From Tigriopus japonicus (taxonomy: Eukaryota > Arthropoda > Copepoda > Harpacticoida > Harpacticidae): DNA of 64,000 bases. The DNA lies in assembly GCA_010645155.1 (NCBI GenBank), contig CM021321.1, positions 5,814,035 through 5,878,034 of the forward strand. The letters are read 5' to 3'. Position 1 is the stretch's first letter. Every line of letters starts with the position of its first letter. The notes beneath the pieces were generated by a model. The model searched no databases. It was given only the letters and a program-made list of their open reading frames with translations, and was not told the origin of the DNA. A program made the position numbers and the translations under genes. Shown one piece after another: positions 14,601-26,600 of the stretch.

Positions 14601-14930
14601 CTCTATCCACTTCTCCCTTTTCATATTTTCGTGCCACATTTTCGTCAACCGGAATAAGGATAATCAATCAAGAAAGTAGTTCCATTTCTTGAAACGAGGC
14701 ATGATATCTATGAAAATTGTAAGAGCAAAGCTGCGTTTGACAGCAAAATCCTACGAAACTCAGTTGAATGTCTTCCCCAATCTAGGAGTTTATTCGAGAT
14801 AACCAACAAATACCCGCAACGAACTCGGAATTCAAATGGCCATTTTGACTAAAGTAACGACAAGGAGGGCATGAACAACTTTTTGGATCCTATTGACGCC
14901 CCTGGATCACGGTCATACAAGACATGGTCG
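14601..14930 (+). repeat. Internal direct repeat, copy A (~330 bp)
   Basis: This copy matches 15151-15478 over its whole length at roughly 85-90% identity by eye. Shared blocks include GACAGCAAAATCCTACGAAA and TCCTATTGACGCCCCT. The period between copies is about 550 bp. No coding function is seen. Confidence 0.85.
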
Positions 14931-15150
14931 ATTTGTCTGCAATAAAATGGGGTGCTTACGAGTGGACCCTATGATAAACAAAAACATCATACATTTTGGA
15001 GCCATGCTTTTGATTGAAAATTACTCCGATCAGATTCGATATGAACAAAGAAACAAGTTGAGCAAATTTCACGGAACAATTATTGAATTATTTTGACAAA
15101 CCTATTGTGAGTTGGCCAATCACTGCAATAGGGAAACAAGGGATTCTCCC

Positions 15151-15478
15151 TGTCCACTTATCCCTTTTCATATTTTCGTGCCACAATTTTCGTAATCCGG
15201 AATAAGGACAATCAATCAAGAAAGTAGTTCCATGTTTTGCAACGAGGCAAGATATCTATGAAAATTCTAACAACAAAGCTGCGCTTGACAGCAAAATCCT
15301 ACGAAATTCAGTTGAATGTCTTCCTCAATCTAGGAGATTATTCGAGATAACCAATAAATAACAACGGCAAAATCAGAATTTAAATGGTCATTTTGACTTC
15401 ATAAGCGACAAGAAGGACGTGGACAATTCTTTGTATCCTATTGACGCCCCTAGATCACGGTCATAAAAGGTACGGTTG
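15151..15478 (+). repeat. Internal direct repeat, copy B (~328 bp)
   Basis: This is the second copy of the repeat at 14601-14930, in the same orientation. The spacer just before it (about 15057-15143) is itself repeated at about 15922-16005, so the element seems to have grown by more than one internal duplication. Confidence 0.85.
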
Positions 15479-16530
15479 TTCAGGTTGTCGCAAAGGGTGC
15501 CTGGCAGCATCGAGCTTTTAAGAAGAAGAAGAAGACTTTCATCAACATTACAGAAACCGTTGCATAAACGGTATCTAATCTCAATCCTTAAACATATGAG
15601 TCAACTTCATCGAACAACTAAAGTGAGCAGGATAGGATTCCCGTGTCAAAAAAATTCAAGAGGGGCAAGAAATGATATTTTCTTTTAGAAAACTTCACAT
15701 GCTCCATTTTTTGTGTTTTCGCGCTCTTGTCAAATTCAGTAAGTAAAACTCTTTTCAATCATGTTACTTTGTTTCTGTGTTGTTAGCTAGTATGTTGGTC
15801 GAACAATTGGTTGTTGATGATAATTGTAGGATGGAATATCGTGGCTTTAAATTGGAGGTGTCAAAACTTGTTTTCGCACATCCCGAAAGGCAGGTGAAGT
15901 GTTCAGCGACAGCAACATCCCTCCTGCAAAATTCGTACGGAAAATTGCAGAATTCTTTTAACAAACCATTTTCAGTAAGCCAATCACAGCAATAGGGAAA
16001 CAAGGCTCAACGAATCAGGTTCGATAAGAACAAGCATTTGCTTGTTCTTTTCGCAGGCGGATAAATGTACAAATTCTGGAACGCTCGCCGGCATTGGAGG
16101 GCACGAAAATAGCAAACGGAAAAGCGGATAGGGACAAGCAACAAAACGGAGAAACGGGCAAAAGCACAAAAATATCAGCTGATAAGATGTCAAGCTGATA
16201 AACGGACCAATTCCAAGGGGGGCGACAAACTCAGGTTTACCATTACATTTCGCCAGAGGGTGCATTGTTCTGAAATTGTCGCGTGAGTGAGTGCGAGACA
16301 GGCAACCAAGCACCAAAAAATCAGCTGAACGGCTGTTAAGAATTCTGCCGAAATACAAGCAGACAGCCGGCTGGCTGCCCAAGCAAGCCTTAAATCAATG
16401 TGCTCCCCTTGACCAATTCTCGACCGCTTCACCGCATGGAAGGGCACGAAAATAGCAAAAGAAAAGCGGATAGAGACAAGCGGCTTGAATGAGAAGCGGA
16501 TAATGGCACGAAAATAGCTGCTATTGTATA

Positions 16531-16605
16531 GTTTAGGGCCCCTCCAGATGATTGATTGGGACATTATCCACGTTTTCAGGCTTGAGTGCTGTCTGACCTA
16601 TGGTG
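16531..16605 (-). pseudogene. LINE fragment, upstream half of the split copy
   Basis: The minus strand reads SIIWRGPKLYN immediately before the inserted element. In the related LINE fragment at 51477-52367 the corresponding residues are SLLYRAPSLFNLLP, directly followed by SLRREYV. Here the text continues at 14540 downwards with VLPRTMRGEYL. The two halves are thus collinear and separated only by the insertion. Similarity upstream of about 16605 fades. Confidence 0.5.
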
Positions 16606-17111
16606 GTACATTGCAGAACTACCTCTTCGGACAGGTTCTGCTGTTGTTCCGGTTTCCCTGAAGGTGTTTAGCACAAAGCCTGAATTTGGGGCAAGATTGT
16701 GAAGGTATTATTAAGGCATCTTCTTTCGTGTTATGGAGAATAGAGCTTAAGTATTCGCCCATGAACGAGGCTGCCGAAATTATTAAACATGAGTTTTATT
16801 TTTTGGAATGACAAAGATTTTGGGTCACTGATTGTAAAAAATGTAAAAATTTGAAATGAATTTTGAAGTCAAAGACAAAAATCAGAAACTTGAACGGAAA
16901 CGATTGTAAACAAACCAAAGCTTTGAGTCGCAATAAAGAAAGAAAATTTGCTTTCAGGAAATTTGTGGCAATGCAGATCGGAGACCGACAACCAACGGCC
17001 TGCAGCTCATATACGAAGTACAAAAGTCAATTCTTTTCCCTACCAAAAGGGTTGTCAAATTCTTGACAAGGGAATAGTGTTATAAAGTTGTTGAATTTTC
17101 AAAACAAATGA

Positions 17112-17591
17112 TTAGTCGTGTTCAACTTGAGGGTACGAAGAATTTAGATTATATGAATGTTTTATTGCGTGTGACCGACTTGATACATGCAGGTGATAAT
17201 TGTCATGTACTAGCCTGGATATCACCCTGGATGGCGTCTGGTTCAGGACCAGAGCCTCACGACGACAACGTAAACTCCGGATTTCGTGCTCCAACGAGAG
17301 CAATCCACTGTAGAGTGCACAGATGACACAGTCATCTTGATCCTCGGAGGTCTCATCCACACACTGGACCTCTATGTGGGCATCTCCGTAATCCTCACAT
17401 TGGGCTTCCACGGCTTGGAGTTCGGTCTCCAGCCTGGAGATTTGCCACAATTCAATGGACGACACGTCCACACAACGAAGTCCCTCCACACGTAACTTGA
17501 GGGCTTCAAGGACTCGACACGCCCGCAAACGGAGCTCACCCCGTCTCCTCTTCAACACTGATAGAGGAACACGCTCAACGTTTGGATCCAT
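17112..17591 (-). pseudogene. gag-like remnant, probably BEL/Pao-type LTR element
   Basis: A 160-codon open frame runs from an ATG at 17591; the frame is open upstream to about 17678 without an ATG. It has an N-terminal KRRRGELRLRA basic stretch, then LETELQAVEAQCEDYGDAHI. This pattern of a basic motif followed by Leu/Glu-rich helices (LExELxxxExxxxxYxxxHxE) resembles the start of BEL/Pao-type gag proteins that precede the DUF1759-like region. No protease, reverse transcriptase or integrase follows, so the copy is truncated. The family assignment is from pattern only. A host gene exon is the alternative but has no support. Confidence 0.35.
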
Positions 17592-17689
17592 CTCCAATCC
17601 ACTAAACAACGACGACGTCCTCGGAATCCCACACCACAGGTTCACATACATCCGACAACACTTGGATGTTTCCGCCACTGCGCCATGTC

Positions 17690-17905
17690 ATGTACTAGTA
17701 TGGACAAAACATGGGAAACCGGGAGATGGGTGGACAAGTTTATTCGGTAGAATGATGAAGGAAGAATGGATATATGCTAAACGACACGAAGAGTTTAAAT
17801 AGGAATGGGGAACGCACAACAACGAGACATGAAGGAGAGCAGAGAGAGAGTATTCAAATACATCACAATAATGTACCGAATTGAGTGAACAGTTTAGGTG
17901 TAAAG
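17690..17905 (-). mobile_element. Candidate 5' LTR preceding the gag-like frame
   Basis: Reading the minus strand, a TATA-like TATTTAAAC (about 17801-17793), then AATAAA (17744-17739), then the gag-like frame occur in the order expected of an LTR followed by gag. No second LTR or clear primer-binding site was found, so this stays tentative. Confidence 0.25.
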
Positions 17906-20900
17906 ACGTGCCCATCCCTGACACCCATCCCTGAGACCTGAAATATCTTACGCACTTGGAACCATTATTAACCATGGGCGTAACCATAACCATTAATAGT
18001 GTGGATAAAGAGAACAAAATAATGAAATTTAGTTTCAAAGTCATTGGTGAAAAATTGACATGCTGATTGATTACAAAATAAATAAAAAAGATAAGGATGA
18101 TCATCAATATTTCCAACTCTGGCTGAAGTGAATATATTTTGAATTTATGTTCAATATCAAAAGACAATGTCTGTATGGGCAAATGTGAGTGTTTAAAGCC
18201 TAAAGTGAGGGGAATCCCAAAATTTAACTAGGATACATTCTATAACCGATTCAAAATTGTGTAAAATGAGCAATTTTGAAAAGAAAATATGTTTTCTTAC
18301 CTGCTTTTCATTTGTTACGTTTTCATTAGAATATTTCGTGTAAGATTTTAATGCAAAACAGCTCTTTCACCGAATGGGTTGTCGGGATTCAAGTCATTAT
18401 TTTTGTAAACGCTCAACATTTTTGACGGTCCAGTCACACAAACCAAAGTCTTTTGAGTGATTCTCACAAACCCTCCGGTCATCAAACGTGAATCTCTCAA
18501 CCTCGAATTCAGAGACCCATCATTGTTGTGAACAGCGACTTGAGAATGCCTACCGCACATATAAAGACCATTAACCTTTAATGGCCGGCGATCAAATAAG
18601 TGTGAAATTACTTAGTGCTGGAATTCCATAATTCTCAGACATTTCAAAAGGAGATGAGACAATCAGGATATTTTACCACGGGCGAATCTATCTATATTTT
18701 TTTCCATTGGCGTTGTTCAATGTTGGATCTTATCTAGAGTTGTATATTTGCACTCTTTTCTTGTTGTGAAACAAATCAAATACCAGAAAAAGTAATGTTT
18801 ATGATAATTATGACGACGACCATCGTATATTGATTGGGAGCAAGATGCATTGACAACCATGATTTTGTTTTACATTTTCAGCGCATTTGCCACCACTTAA
18901 GGATATATTGAACACATTCTGCAATTTAAATTACATTTTTGAATGGTACAGCATGGCCTATAAATCATGTTTTTGGCTATTGAAAATTGTAAAATAGTGA
19001 CGAAGAAAATCCACATGTAAAATGTGTCTCTACCTAGAAGTCTGAGAAGTTGCTAAACAACATGTAAGTCCCTCCCATTTTTTGGATAAAATTTCAGTGT
19101 GATACGCTACTTCATGATACTGTTTATCCGAGCATCAGACGGGCATTTAAAATTTACGGTTGAATGAAAGACGTATGTCAGAAACACATGACCACAGCAG
19201 ATAAGGTACACAACTTTGATGGTCATGTAGTGGTTGTTTTGCTTCTCAAACGTTTTAGGCCTTATGAAAATTAATTGATGAATACGTACAAAACCTTTGA
19301 CATCTAAAAATTTGGAATGCCTCTTTTCTACATTTTCATAGAAATGGACTTATGCCGTGTCAATAAATCGTTTGATTTGATTTCGAGACAGTACCTATAG
19401 AAATAAATGAAGAAGTATATTTGAGATTGTGCCGTTTTCTCAGACTTGATAAAAATTTCATTTAAAACGAAAAAAACGTAGAATATAAGGTGTTTTGAGT
19501 TTTAATTGTTGTCAGTACTCGGTATGTACATAAAAAGACAGCTTCTTTTACATGTTACTGAGTATCTTGTTGGCAACGAACAAGAAATGGGTTAAGTAGT
19601 ATTTGCTTCGACCTGTCATGATAACGACCAAAAAAACTCTTTAATATCTTCTTTTAATAATAATCAGCATCATTCACGTACCAATTAAAACTTTTAGGGA
19701 CAGTTAATTGTCTTGACCCCTAAGTTAAAACCTAAGTCCCTTTGTCGTGTCAATGATGTTAAGAAATTATCTTTTAAATGTCCAGAAATAAGTTAATACC
19801 CCAAACTCTGCGAGTGTACAATTTCTGTCAGATGTACTCCAGTCGATATATTAAGAGCAATAGCATTAATTTTTTTTCTGACTCCGAGAAAAGACGCAGC
19901 CGTACAAACATTAGAGTTCCGTATTATTGATTTACAGACTAAATATCTTAATATGGCGAAGGGCAAGACTAGGTAAACTTATAATAGGATAGCTCACTTT
20001 GCCTTCGCAAGACTTGAAGGCCAGTCCGAGTTAAAGACTTGAAAGCGACTCTTTACAACACTATTATGGAAAAAATGCCAGATTACTACGAACCACTTGT
20101 TCTTCTATTTGTTGGCAAATGAATTATTGTAAACTCTGGAGTGCAAACAATAACTTATCGCAAGAAATCATTGCACTCAAACAAATCTTGGGGTTCTGCT
20201 TTTGGTACTAGGAGGTGTTTCCTTACAACGGAAGATGTACGATTTCTATGCCGAGGAATAAGTACACACCGGGAGTGAACGTCACGTGGAAAACACGAGA
20301 CACTTAAAATCAGAAATCAAAGAGAAAGAAAAAAATGTTCATTAGGTTTTATAACTCACCAATTTTCCTTATTTAAAAAAATGAGTAAATTTAAGAATTT
20401 TTGAATGTTTGGCGACACTGCAGATGAATTAAACTTACGATCTGTTGAGCGATCAATTCATTAAATACGATGACTCCTTGAAAACATCGCAAAGAGGTTC
20501 TAAACAGTATTGAGATAGTTTTTATTCAATCACCCTCGTCGCCAGTTTTTTTGAGAACTTTACCAGACTAGCTCGGAACAATCTCAAATAATACATAATC
20601 GCAAGGAGTATCGTGCCACCTGAAGCTCAGGGCAAAAATAATAACCAAGCCCATTGTAGTAAACAACACAATTTTCTATTTTAGTTATCTTTGTACAATG
20701 TTACACACTATTTTTTTTACACCTTTACAGCGAAGGGTCAGCTGATGACTCGCAGCGGACCTTACTACTCTAAACGTCTGGGATTTCTGCTCCACAGCAA
20801 AATAAGATTATTTCCCGGGGCCTACAGCAATCAAGCAGACCGCCGTGACAATACGGAGATCCGTGACCTCTACATGGCTCAGGCTGTATTTTCTGGATTG

Positions 20901-21280
20901 ACTCAGAATCAAACTTTCAGAAGGATATTTGCGTTACAAACAGGGTAACGCACTCTATGACGTTCCTTATGAAACCATCAATTGTAAGAATGTTGTTAGG
21001 TAATCACCCATAGAGGGCGTTTTTGGTGACGCCAGAATTGAGATATCTCTGATAAATGTATCTTTGAATGACACACCTTTTTCCTTATTTACTTTCTTCT
21101 TTATTTGTTTTAGAAATCTTTTGATTAATGAAGATACAATTAAAACGGCCCTAGGGTAATGAGATACTGGTGATAGTAGAAAAGTCAGTGCAGATAAGTC
21201 GGAAAATAAAACTGATCCCTACATAGGAGGTCATCTAATGTTAGTGAGAAATCTCCAGATTGGCTATCTTCACGGATAAT
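17906..21280. other. Intergenic, nothing recognised
   Basis: This is A+T-rich sequence between abd-A and Abd-B. I saw no coding similarity, no strong inverted repeats longer than about 15 bp and no tandem arrays. Confidence 0.4.
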
Positions 21281-21782
21281 TAGGGCCCGAAATTATTTTT
21301 AAAAAATATTCTAAAAATCGTTTTTCGTCGATTTTTTAAATATTTTGGCTTTTTCAAGGAAAAAATTAATATACTCTCGAAAATTTGACTCAGAGAAAAT
21401 ATTTCAGGCAAAATTGAAGAAAATAAATGAACGACCAATAGGGCTTACCGAAAATGAACCCAAAATACAAAAACCTTTACAAAATGGCATTTGTATGTAC
21501 TAGGACCATAGACATTCACAACCAAAACTACTGTCAAATACGAAAAAACTGCCTCAACTATTGAGGCAAATTGAAAATGGTATTTTTGAATCACAAGTAT
21601 AAAAGTATGCCTCCAAAAACGGCAAAATGCATCAAATTCACCAGAAACAAATTTGGAAAATCGGTGCACACAGACAAAAATACCAAATAATGGCCTTGTC
21701 AAAAAAATATTTCCTAAATATCCGGAAGAAAATGTACATTGGATATTTTGTCACATTTTTGCAAATATTTTTCCGGGCCCTA
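21281..21782. mobile_element. hAT-like MITE, 502 bp
   Basis: The ends are TAGGGCCCGAAA on the left and the inverse of TAGGGCCCGGAA on the right. Flanking octamers CGGATAAT (21273-21280) and CTGATAAT (21783-21790) match at 7 of 8 positions, as expected of an aged hAT-type 8-bp duplication. The interior is A+T-rich, with no transposase similarity. Confidence 0.75.
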
Positions 21783-21790
21783 CTGATAAT

Positions 21791-23567
21791 CAAAGACGAC
21801 CGACTTTTAGAAAAGAGGAATCATGATTACATGGAACTGACAAAGAAGACCCTCATCAATTACTCATTCGTTCTCTATCCCTACCAAAGTGTTCCCGCTT
21901 GTTAAAGCACTTTTGTAAAACAGCCAAGTGGCCGTATAGGTCAGATGGAACAGGTTAGTTTGCATTGCTTCACAAAGCTATGTGCTCCATTTTGTAGATT
22001 ACGTAAAATTTCCAAGATTTTTTGGTTTTCTTAACATTATTCGATATGAGTGAGCTTTTTTGAAGGATATCAATTCAAAACAGGCTCCTTAAGCGAAAAT
22101 ACAACAGTATTTTTTCACTTATCTGCTTAGTTTTAACAACCCCGTCATGTCATCCCTGGAGGGGCATTATTCTACCAGAGGTGTCGAATTACCCACCAGC
22201 TGCTAACCTTTGGTCTATGGACTCAAAAGCCAAAACAAACGCAATCAAGGAGCTGAACCAACAGAACATCTTTCTGCACAATATGTGCTCGACTGTTGTG
22301 AGAACTTATTGTAAAAGGTATTTGGCTTCTCAAAGCTTTTCAAGTTTTCTTTCATATTTACAGCCTGAGTCAGCTTTGGAGCAAGTTTTCTTTTTTTTCT
22401 GGCCATAAGTCTGGGAATTTAAAAGCTTTAGTCTGAACTTAGGTGCCAAATCAAAGCTGGCATAATCGTCCCAACTCTGACGAAAGTAAGCAAAAACACA
22501 TTTTGAGCTGAAACTCATTTTAATTTTCAATACAATTAGTAGGCAGGGTCAATTTTTGGAGAACCTTTAGGCAGCCCGCCAAACTGTTATGTTCAAGCCA
22601 AAAAGAGTGAGTCACATTAAATGGATCAAAAAATTTTTATAGTGGAATGGCAATGTCCATATGTACTCAGATGTGTGAACTTCCAGAGTTGTGGTATGCA
22701 AAACTAAAGACTACTTTACAACCGCCATACTCCAGTGCCGTGCAGGTAAATTGAGACAAACTTCAACTTCGCCCAGATCAATGAGGAGTTCAAGAAGACA
22801 AAATTTGATTAACTGCAGGGCTTTACAGGAAAATTGAAACAACTGGAGAATTTCAAAAAATGATTATATACTCCAAAATATTTGAGCAAATGGTCTAAAA
22901 CCCTGTGGAGAGACTGGGAAACCCATTAGGTACCACTCTTGTTATATGTAGCAACCCTCTCACTTAATTACTTGTTCAATGCAGTGCAAACATTTTTTTT
23001 TGTTAGGAAATGCATTCCTCACAATCTTGCCTTGTTCCAACTTCTGGGTCTCTCTCTTGATGGTGGACTTCAAGAAGGCCAGAGAGATGTGTGGTGAATC
23101 TGCTGATGCCTTGATGGGCTTGTTGCAGGGCTCCTGGCTGCAGTTCACTTGACTGGACCACATGAACTCGGCCCACATGAGGCAGCCATGGGGATGGCCT
23201 GGACAAAGGCTAGTTGCTTGTGAGGCACAAGTCCATTGGACTGTGGCATGTTGCCAAAGGTGTTGGTCCACATGAATGGTGGTGAAATCTTAGATCTGGA
23301 TGTTAGGCGGGTTGTCCAAAAGCACAAGTCTGGTTGGACTGAGACCAGTTGACCAGCCCAAATCTAGATGTGGGGCAAGTTGTCAAAGAGATCATAAAGA
23401 GATAAATCATAGAAAGAAGATTGTAGGAGAAACCCAAACCCAAGAGTGTAGGAGTGAGGTCAGTCAGGGCCATACTTGGCTCACCTAATTGGCCACCACC
23501 AGGCCATGCCTAAACAAGGCCAAAGGGGGGAGTTGGGGGAAGGCTGGTTGCCTGGAGTGTGTGTCCA
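21791..23567. other. Intergenic; G+C-richer repetitive patch before a gap
   Basis: No gene was recognised. From about 23030 the sequence changes character to G+C-richer text with short recurring phrases (ttggtccacatgaa-, gtccaaa-, ggcccaca-like). This suggests a degenerate minisatellite leading into the unsequenced gap. Open frames there have no known similarity. Confidence 0.35.
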
Positions 23568-23637
23568 NNNNNNNNNNNNNNNNNNNNNNNNNNNNNNNNN
23601 NNNNNNNNNNNNNNNNNNNNNNNNNNNNNNNNNNNNN
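23568..23637. other. Run of unknown bases (assembly gap)
   Basis: Seventy N characters. The gap lies in a repetitive patch, so its true length is unknown. Open frames crossing it are not meaningful. Confidence 1.
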
Positions 23638-26600
23638 GAGGAAAAGTGAGGGCCTGGATATCCGCATGGCAAGTTGCCAAGAACACAGAGGAGGGAGTAC
23701 CATAACATGGGGGTCACCAATTTAGGGAACCTAATTTTCCTAACTAAGGAGCAAGGGGACCAGAAGATAGTGGTAGACTGAATTTGTGTATTTAGGCTAT
23801 GTTCACACTTATTTACAAACACAGAGCGCATCTGACATGATTGTGTGATTGATTGTGTTCTCTTTGAATGCAACTTAATAAAGTTTAGTCTGCTTGAACT
23901 CCTAATTGATCTGGACGAAGTTGAAGTTCCTCTGAATTTATCTGCACAACCCTGTATGTGTAAACTTGATTCAAACTTCTCCTGGAGATGGCACTCTAGT
24001 AGAAAATGCCCTGTAAAAACGTAAAATAACCTTGATTGATAGTTTTGAACCTTCATTGAAATAGAAGTGTGATATTTTGGATGCACAAGATATGACATGG
24101 CTTTCTTATGTATCAGTTATTAACGCAAGTTGTGTCCTCTCCCATTTAAAAGCAAGTACAAGAGAGCATGTTAGGACGATTTGACCATCCTCTGATATGA
24201 AAGCCAGAAGAGGACTATCTTATTCCTAGTGATGAAGATTACGGACGTGTTAAAATTTGAGGGTTAAGCTTTTGAATCCTGCCAAATTTGTGACGGAATT
24301 TGAAAGGGTAGAAATTGAAGTATGTAGCCTTTTCAACCCAGGCGAGGTTTTATGGTTAACGCTACCGAGCGTAATACATCATACAACTTTTGCGCCAAAC
24401 AACCCAAGACCGTATTGTTCAACTCTTGGTAAATCTTGATGCCTTAAAATGCAGATCCACAGTTAAGAAAAAAAAAGACCGAAAATCTGGCTACCTTGGG
24501 TCCTGAAATATTTGTTATGGAAGTAGACAGCCGGGTTTCGATTCGGCCAATCTTGAAGGACGATAAGATATCAGTTGGGTGCACAACTGTCTAGGCCTAC
24601 TGTCTAAGTCGTTGCATAGTCCAAGGCCATCGAGACGAAGATGGAAACTGGACCCAAAGCTAATGCCAAGGAATTCAAGGCAACAACAATAAGCATTTCA
24701 AGCCTGGGAAGTCACACGCCATGGACCTAAGGTCTCGGCTATGACGGTTCCCAAACGGGAATCCTGTGTTCTTACAACAGACAACAGGTGTATCCAATAA
24801 GGCTCAAAAATAGTTGGTCGACAACTTTGCCTTCGTCCATATGCAAAAATACTGGGCTATACTTCTTTTCAGCAAGTCAAGTCGAAATCTTGTAAGTTTC
24901 CTCGCCCATATCGCCATATCCTCGCCTTCAAGGTCGCTGCTAGTGAGCAATGGAGCTCGAATATCAAAGGGTTACATCGTCAAATCTTGCAGGGACTTCA
25001 GACGCCACTTGGAGATGATCATTGATGCATATGAAGGCATAATGGATCAGAAAGACAACCAAACCTAAGTACTTCATGGCGAAAAAAATTGCCAGCAATT
25101 GTATGTTTCATTCTGACGTGTCGTCGTTTACGTAACTTTCAGTTGTTCTTAACGACATCCACTGACACAAAACTACTCAAGTTCGATATTGACATGTTTT
25201 CCGAAAAACAACTGGTTAGTTTCATTAGTTGGGCAAGAGTCCAATATCAGCCAATATCAAAAATGTAAAAAAACTTTATTATCATCACAAAATACAAAAG
25301 AATTGACAGCACCAAAATCCAATCCAAATTTTAGCACCCAAAATTCAATATATAGTAAATCTTCTTTGTTTGTAATTAGTGAGGAAAAAAGAAGTGATTT
25401 TATTATGATTGCCAACAGGCACAGATTTACGTGTCATACTGTACCTTGTCTAATTAAACATAGATTTTAACAATTTCAGCATTTTTAGATTATAAGGCAT
25501 CAGTTTGAATGGTTGGCTTCAATATTGTTTTTGTAGATGAAAAGGAATAAATCATTGCATTCATCCCGTCGAAAAAGCTAACTCTCTGGCATGGGGAGAA
25601 AAGCATAAAATGTTGCACCTCCATCCCAGAATGAATCCCAGTTTTTGTAAATTGTTTTCAAAAGGCTATGAAATTTCGATTTTAAACAGACTAGCTGTAA
25701 CTATGAGCATTTGGAACAAAAGAAGGCATAAATGTAAAAACAGTTTCAACGTTTCCTTCAAACCCTTCATAGTTATGATCACTGATCAGTGATCACTGAT
25801 CACTCTATCAGTTAACGGAATTCTATGAAATAATCCCGATAAAGCATTTTTGGGTCCAAGTTCGTGTTTCCTGGGTAGTTTGAAACAAACCCATAAAATC
25901 GCAAAATGAGACATTAAAATGATTCATCAGGAAGATCGTACGCCAATGCTTTACAAACAAATGATTAAAAAGATACCATATCTCCGAATGAATCCACTAG
26001 CGAAACTTGTTAATGTTGTTCGGTATATTTTAGAATGAGAATAATACTCTGAATAAAAAGGAGACGGCACTCTCTATCCAAAATTGCGGCTTTATTCGCA
26101 TTAACCATCAATGTTTAATCTTTCACTTCATTTTCAAGAGCTGGATTGAACATTTTGGTTCATCTTGCCAAAAAGAATGGATTTTTGCGCATGGCAAATT
26201 TGGAAGATAAGTGGTTCGACGTACGTAAGGCGAGGGAGATTTAGTTATTACCGGGGAACGAACCCATATTTTCTTTTTCGGTCTGTCTCTTAGTTAGGCC
26301 TTTTAGAAGAAAAAGGGCAAGTAAGTTATGTAAGTAGTAGAAGTAGAAGGCGACCTCGTCGTAGTAGTAGTACTACTAGTATTGTAGACTTCCTCCGAGT
26401 TGATCTTCAGCCAACGATTCTTCTGCGTTAAGACTGGCCGTTAACCAGAGGAGCCAACCTTAAAGAGCCTCCAAATGCTGTTGGCAAATCTGAGAAAATC
26501 GCCTGGCAAAGGGCAAGAGCACAGCTACTTAATATTCCAAGGTTTGCACAAAACAACTTCTGTCTTCGTTTCGTCTTTTAAGCCGACTGTTCCACCGTCG

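Larger units (their letters stand above)
14541..16530. mobile_element. ~2-kb composite DNA element with inverted ends inside a LINE
   Basis: The left end (about 14547) reads TAGCTGCTATTTTCGTGCC and the right end is the reverse complement of TAGCAGCTATTTTCGTGCC. Subterminal sequence reading roughly ATCCGCTTCTC/CCGCTTGTC is also shared in inverted orientation. Internally there are long direct repeats (14601-14930 with 15151-15478; about 15057-15143 with 15922-16005) and further inverted ggcacgaaaatagc motifs (about 16098 and 16444). No transposase frame was recognised. The element interrupts a LINE reading frame, which gives independent support for the boundaries. A clean target-site duplication was not resolved. 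Confidence 0.6.

Noticed and set aside
17680..17700. TGGCGCAGTGGC resembling the start of an initiator tRNA or a primer-binding site
   Set aside because: It is identical rather than complementary to the tRNA arm and does not extend; no tRNA fold is possible.
23481..24098. 205-codon open frame crossing the unknown bases
   Set aside because: It includes the run of N; the rest shows no similarity and overlaps frames on the other strand.
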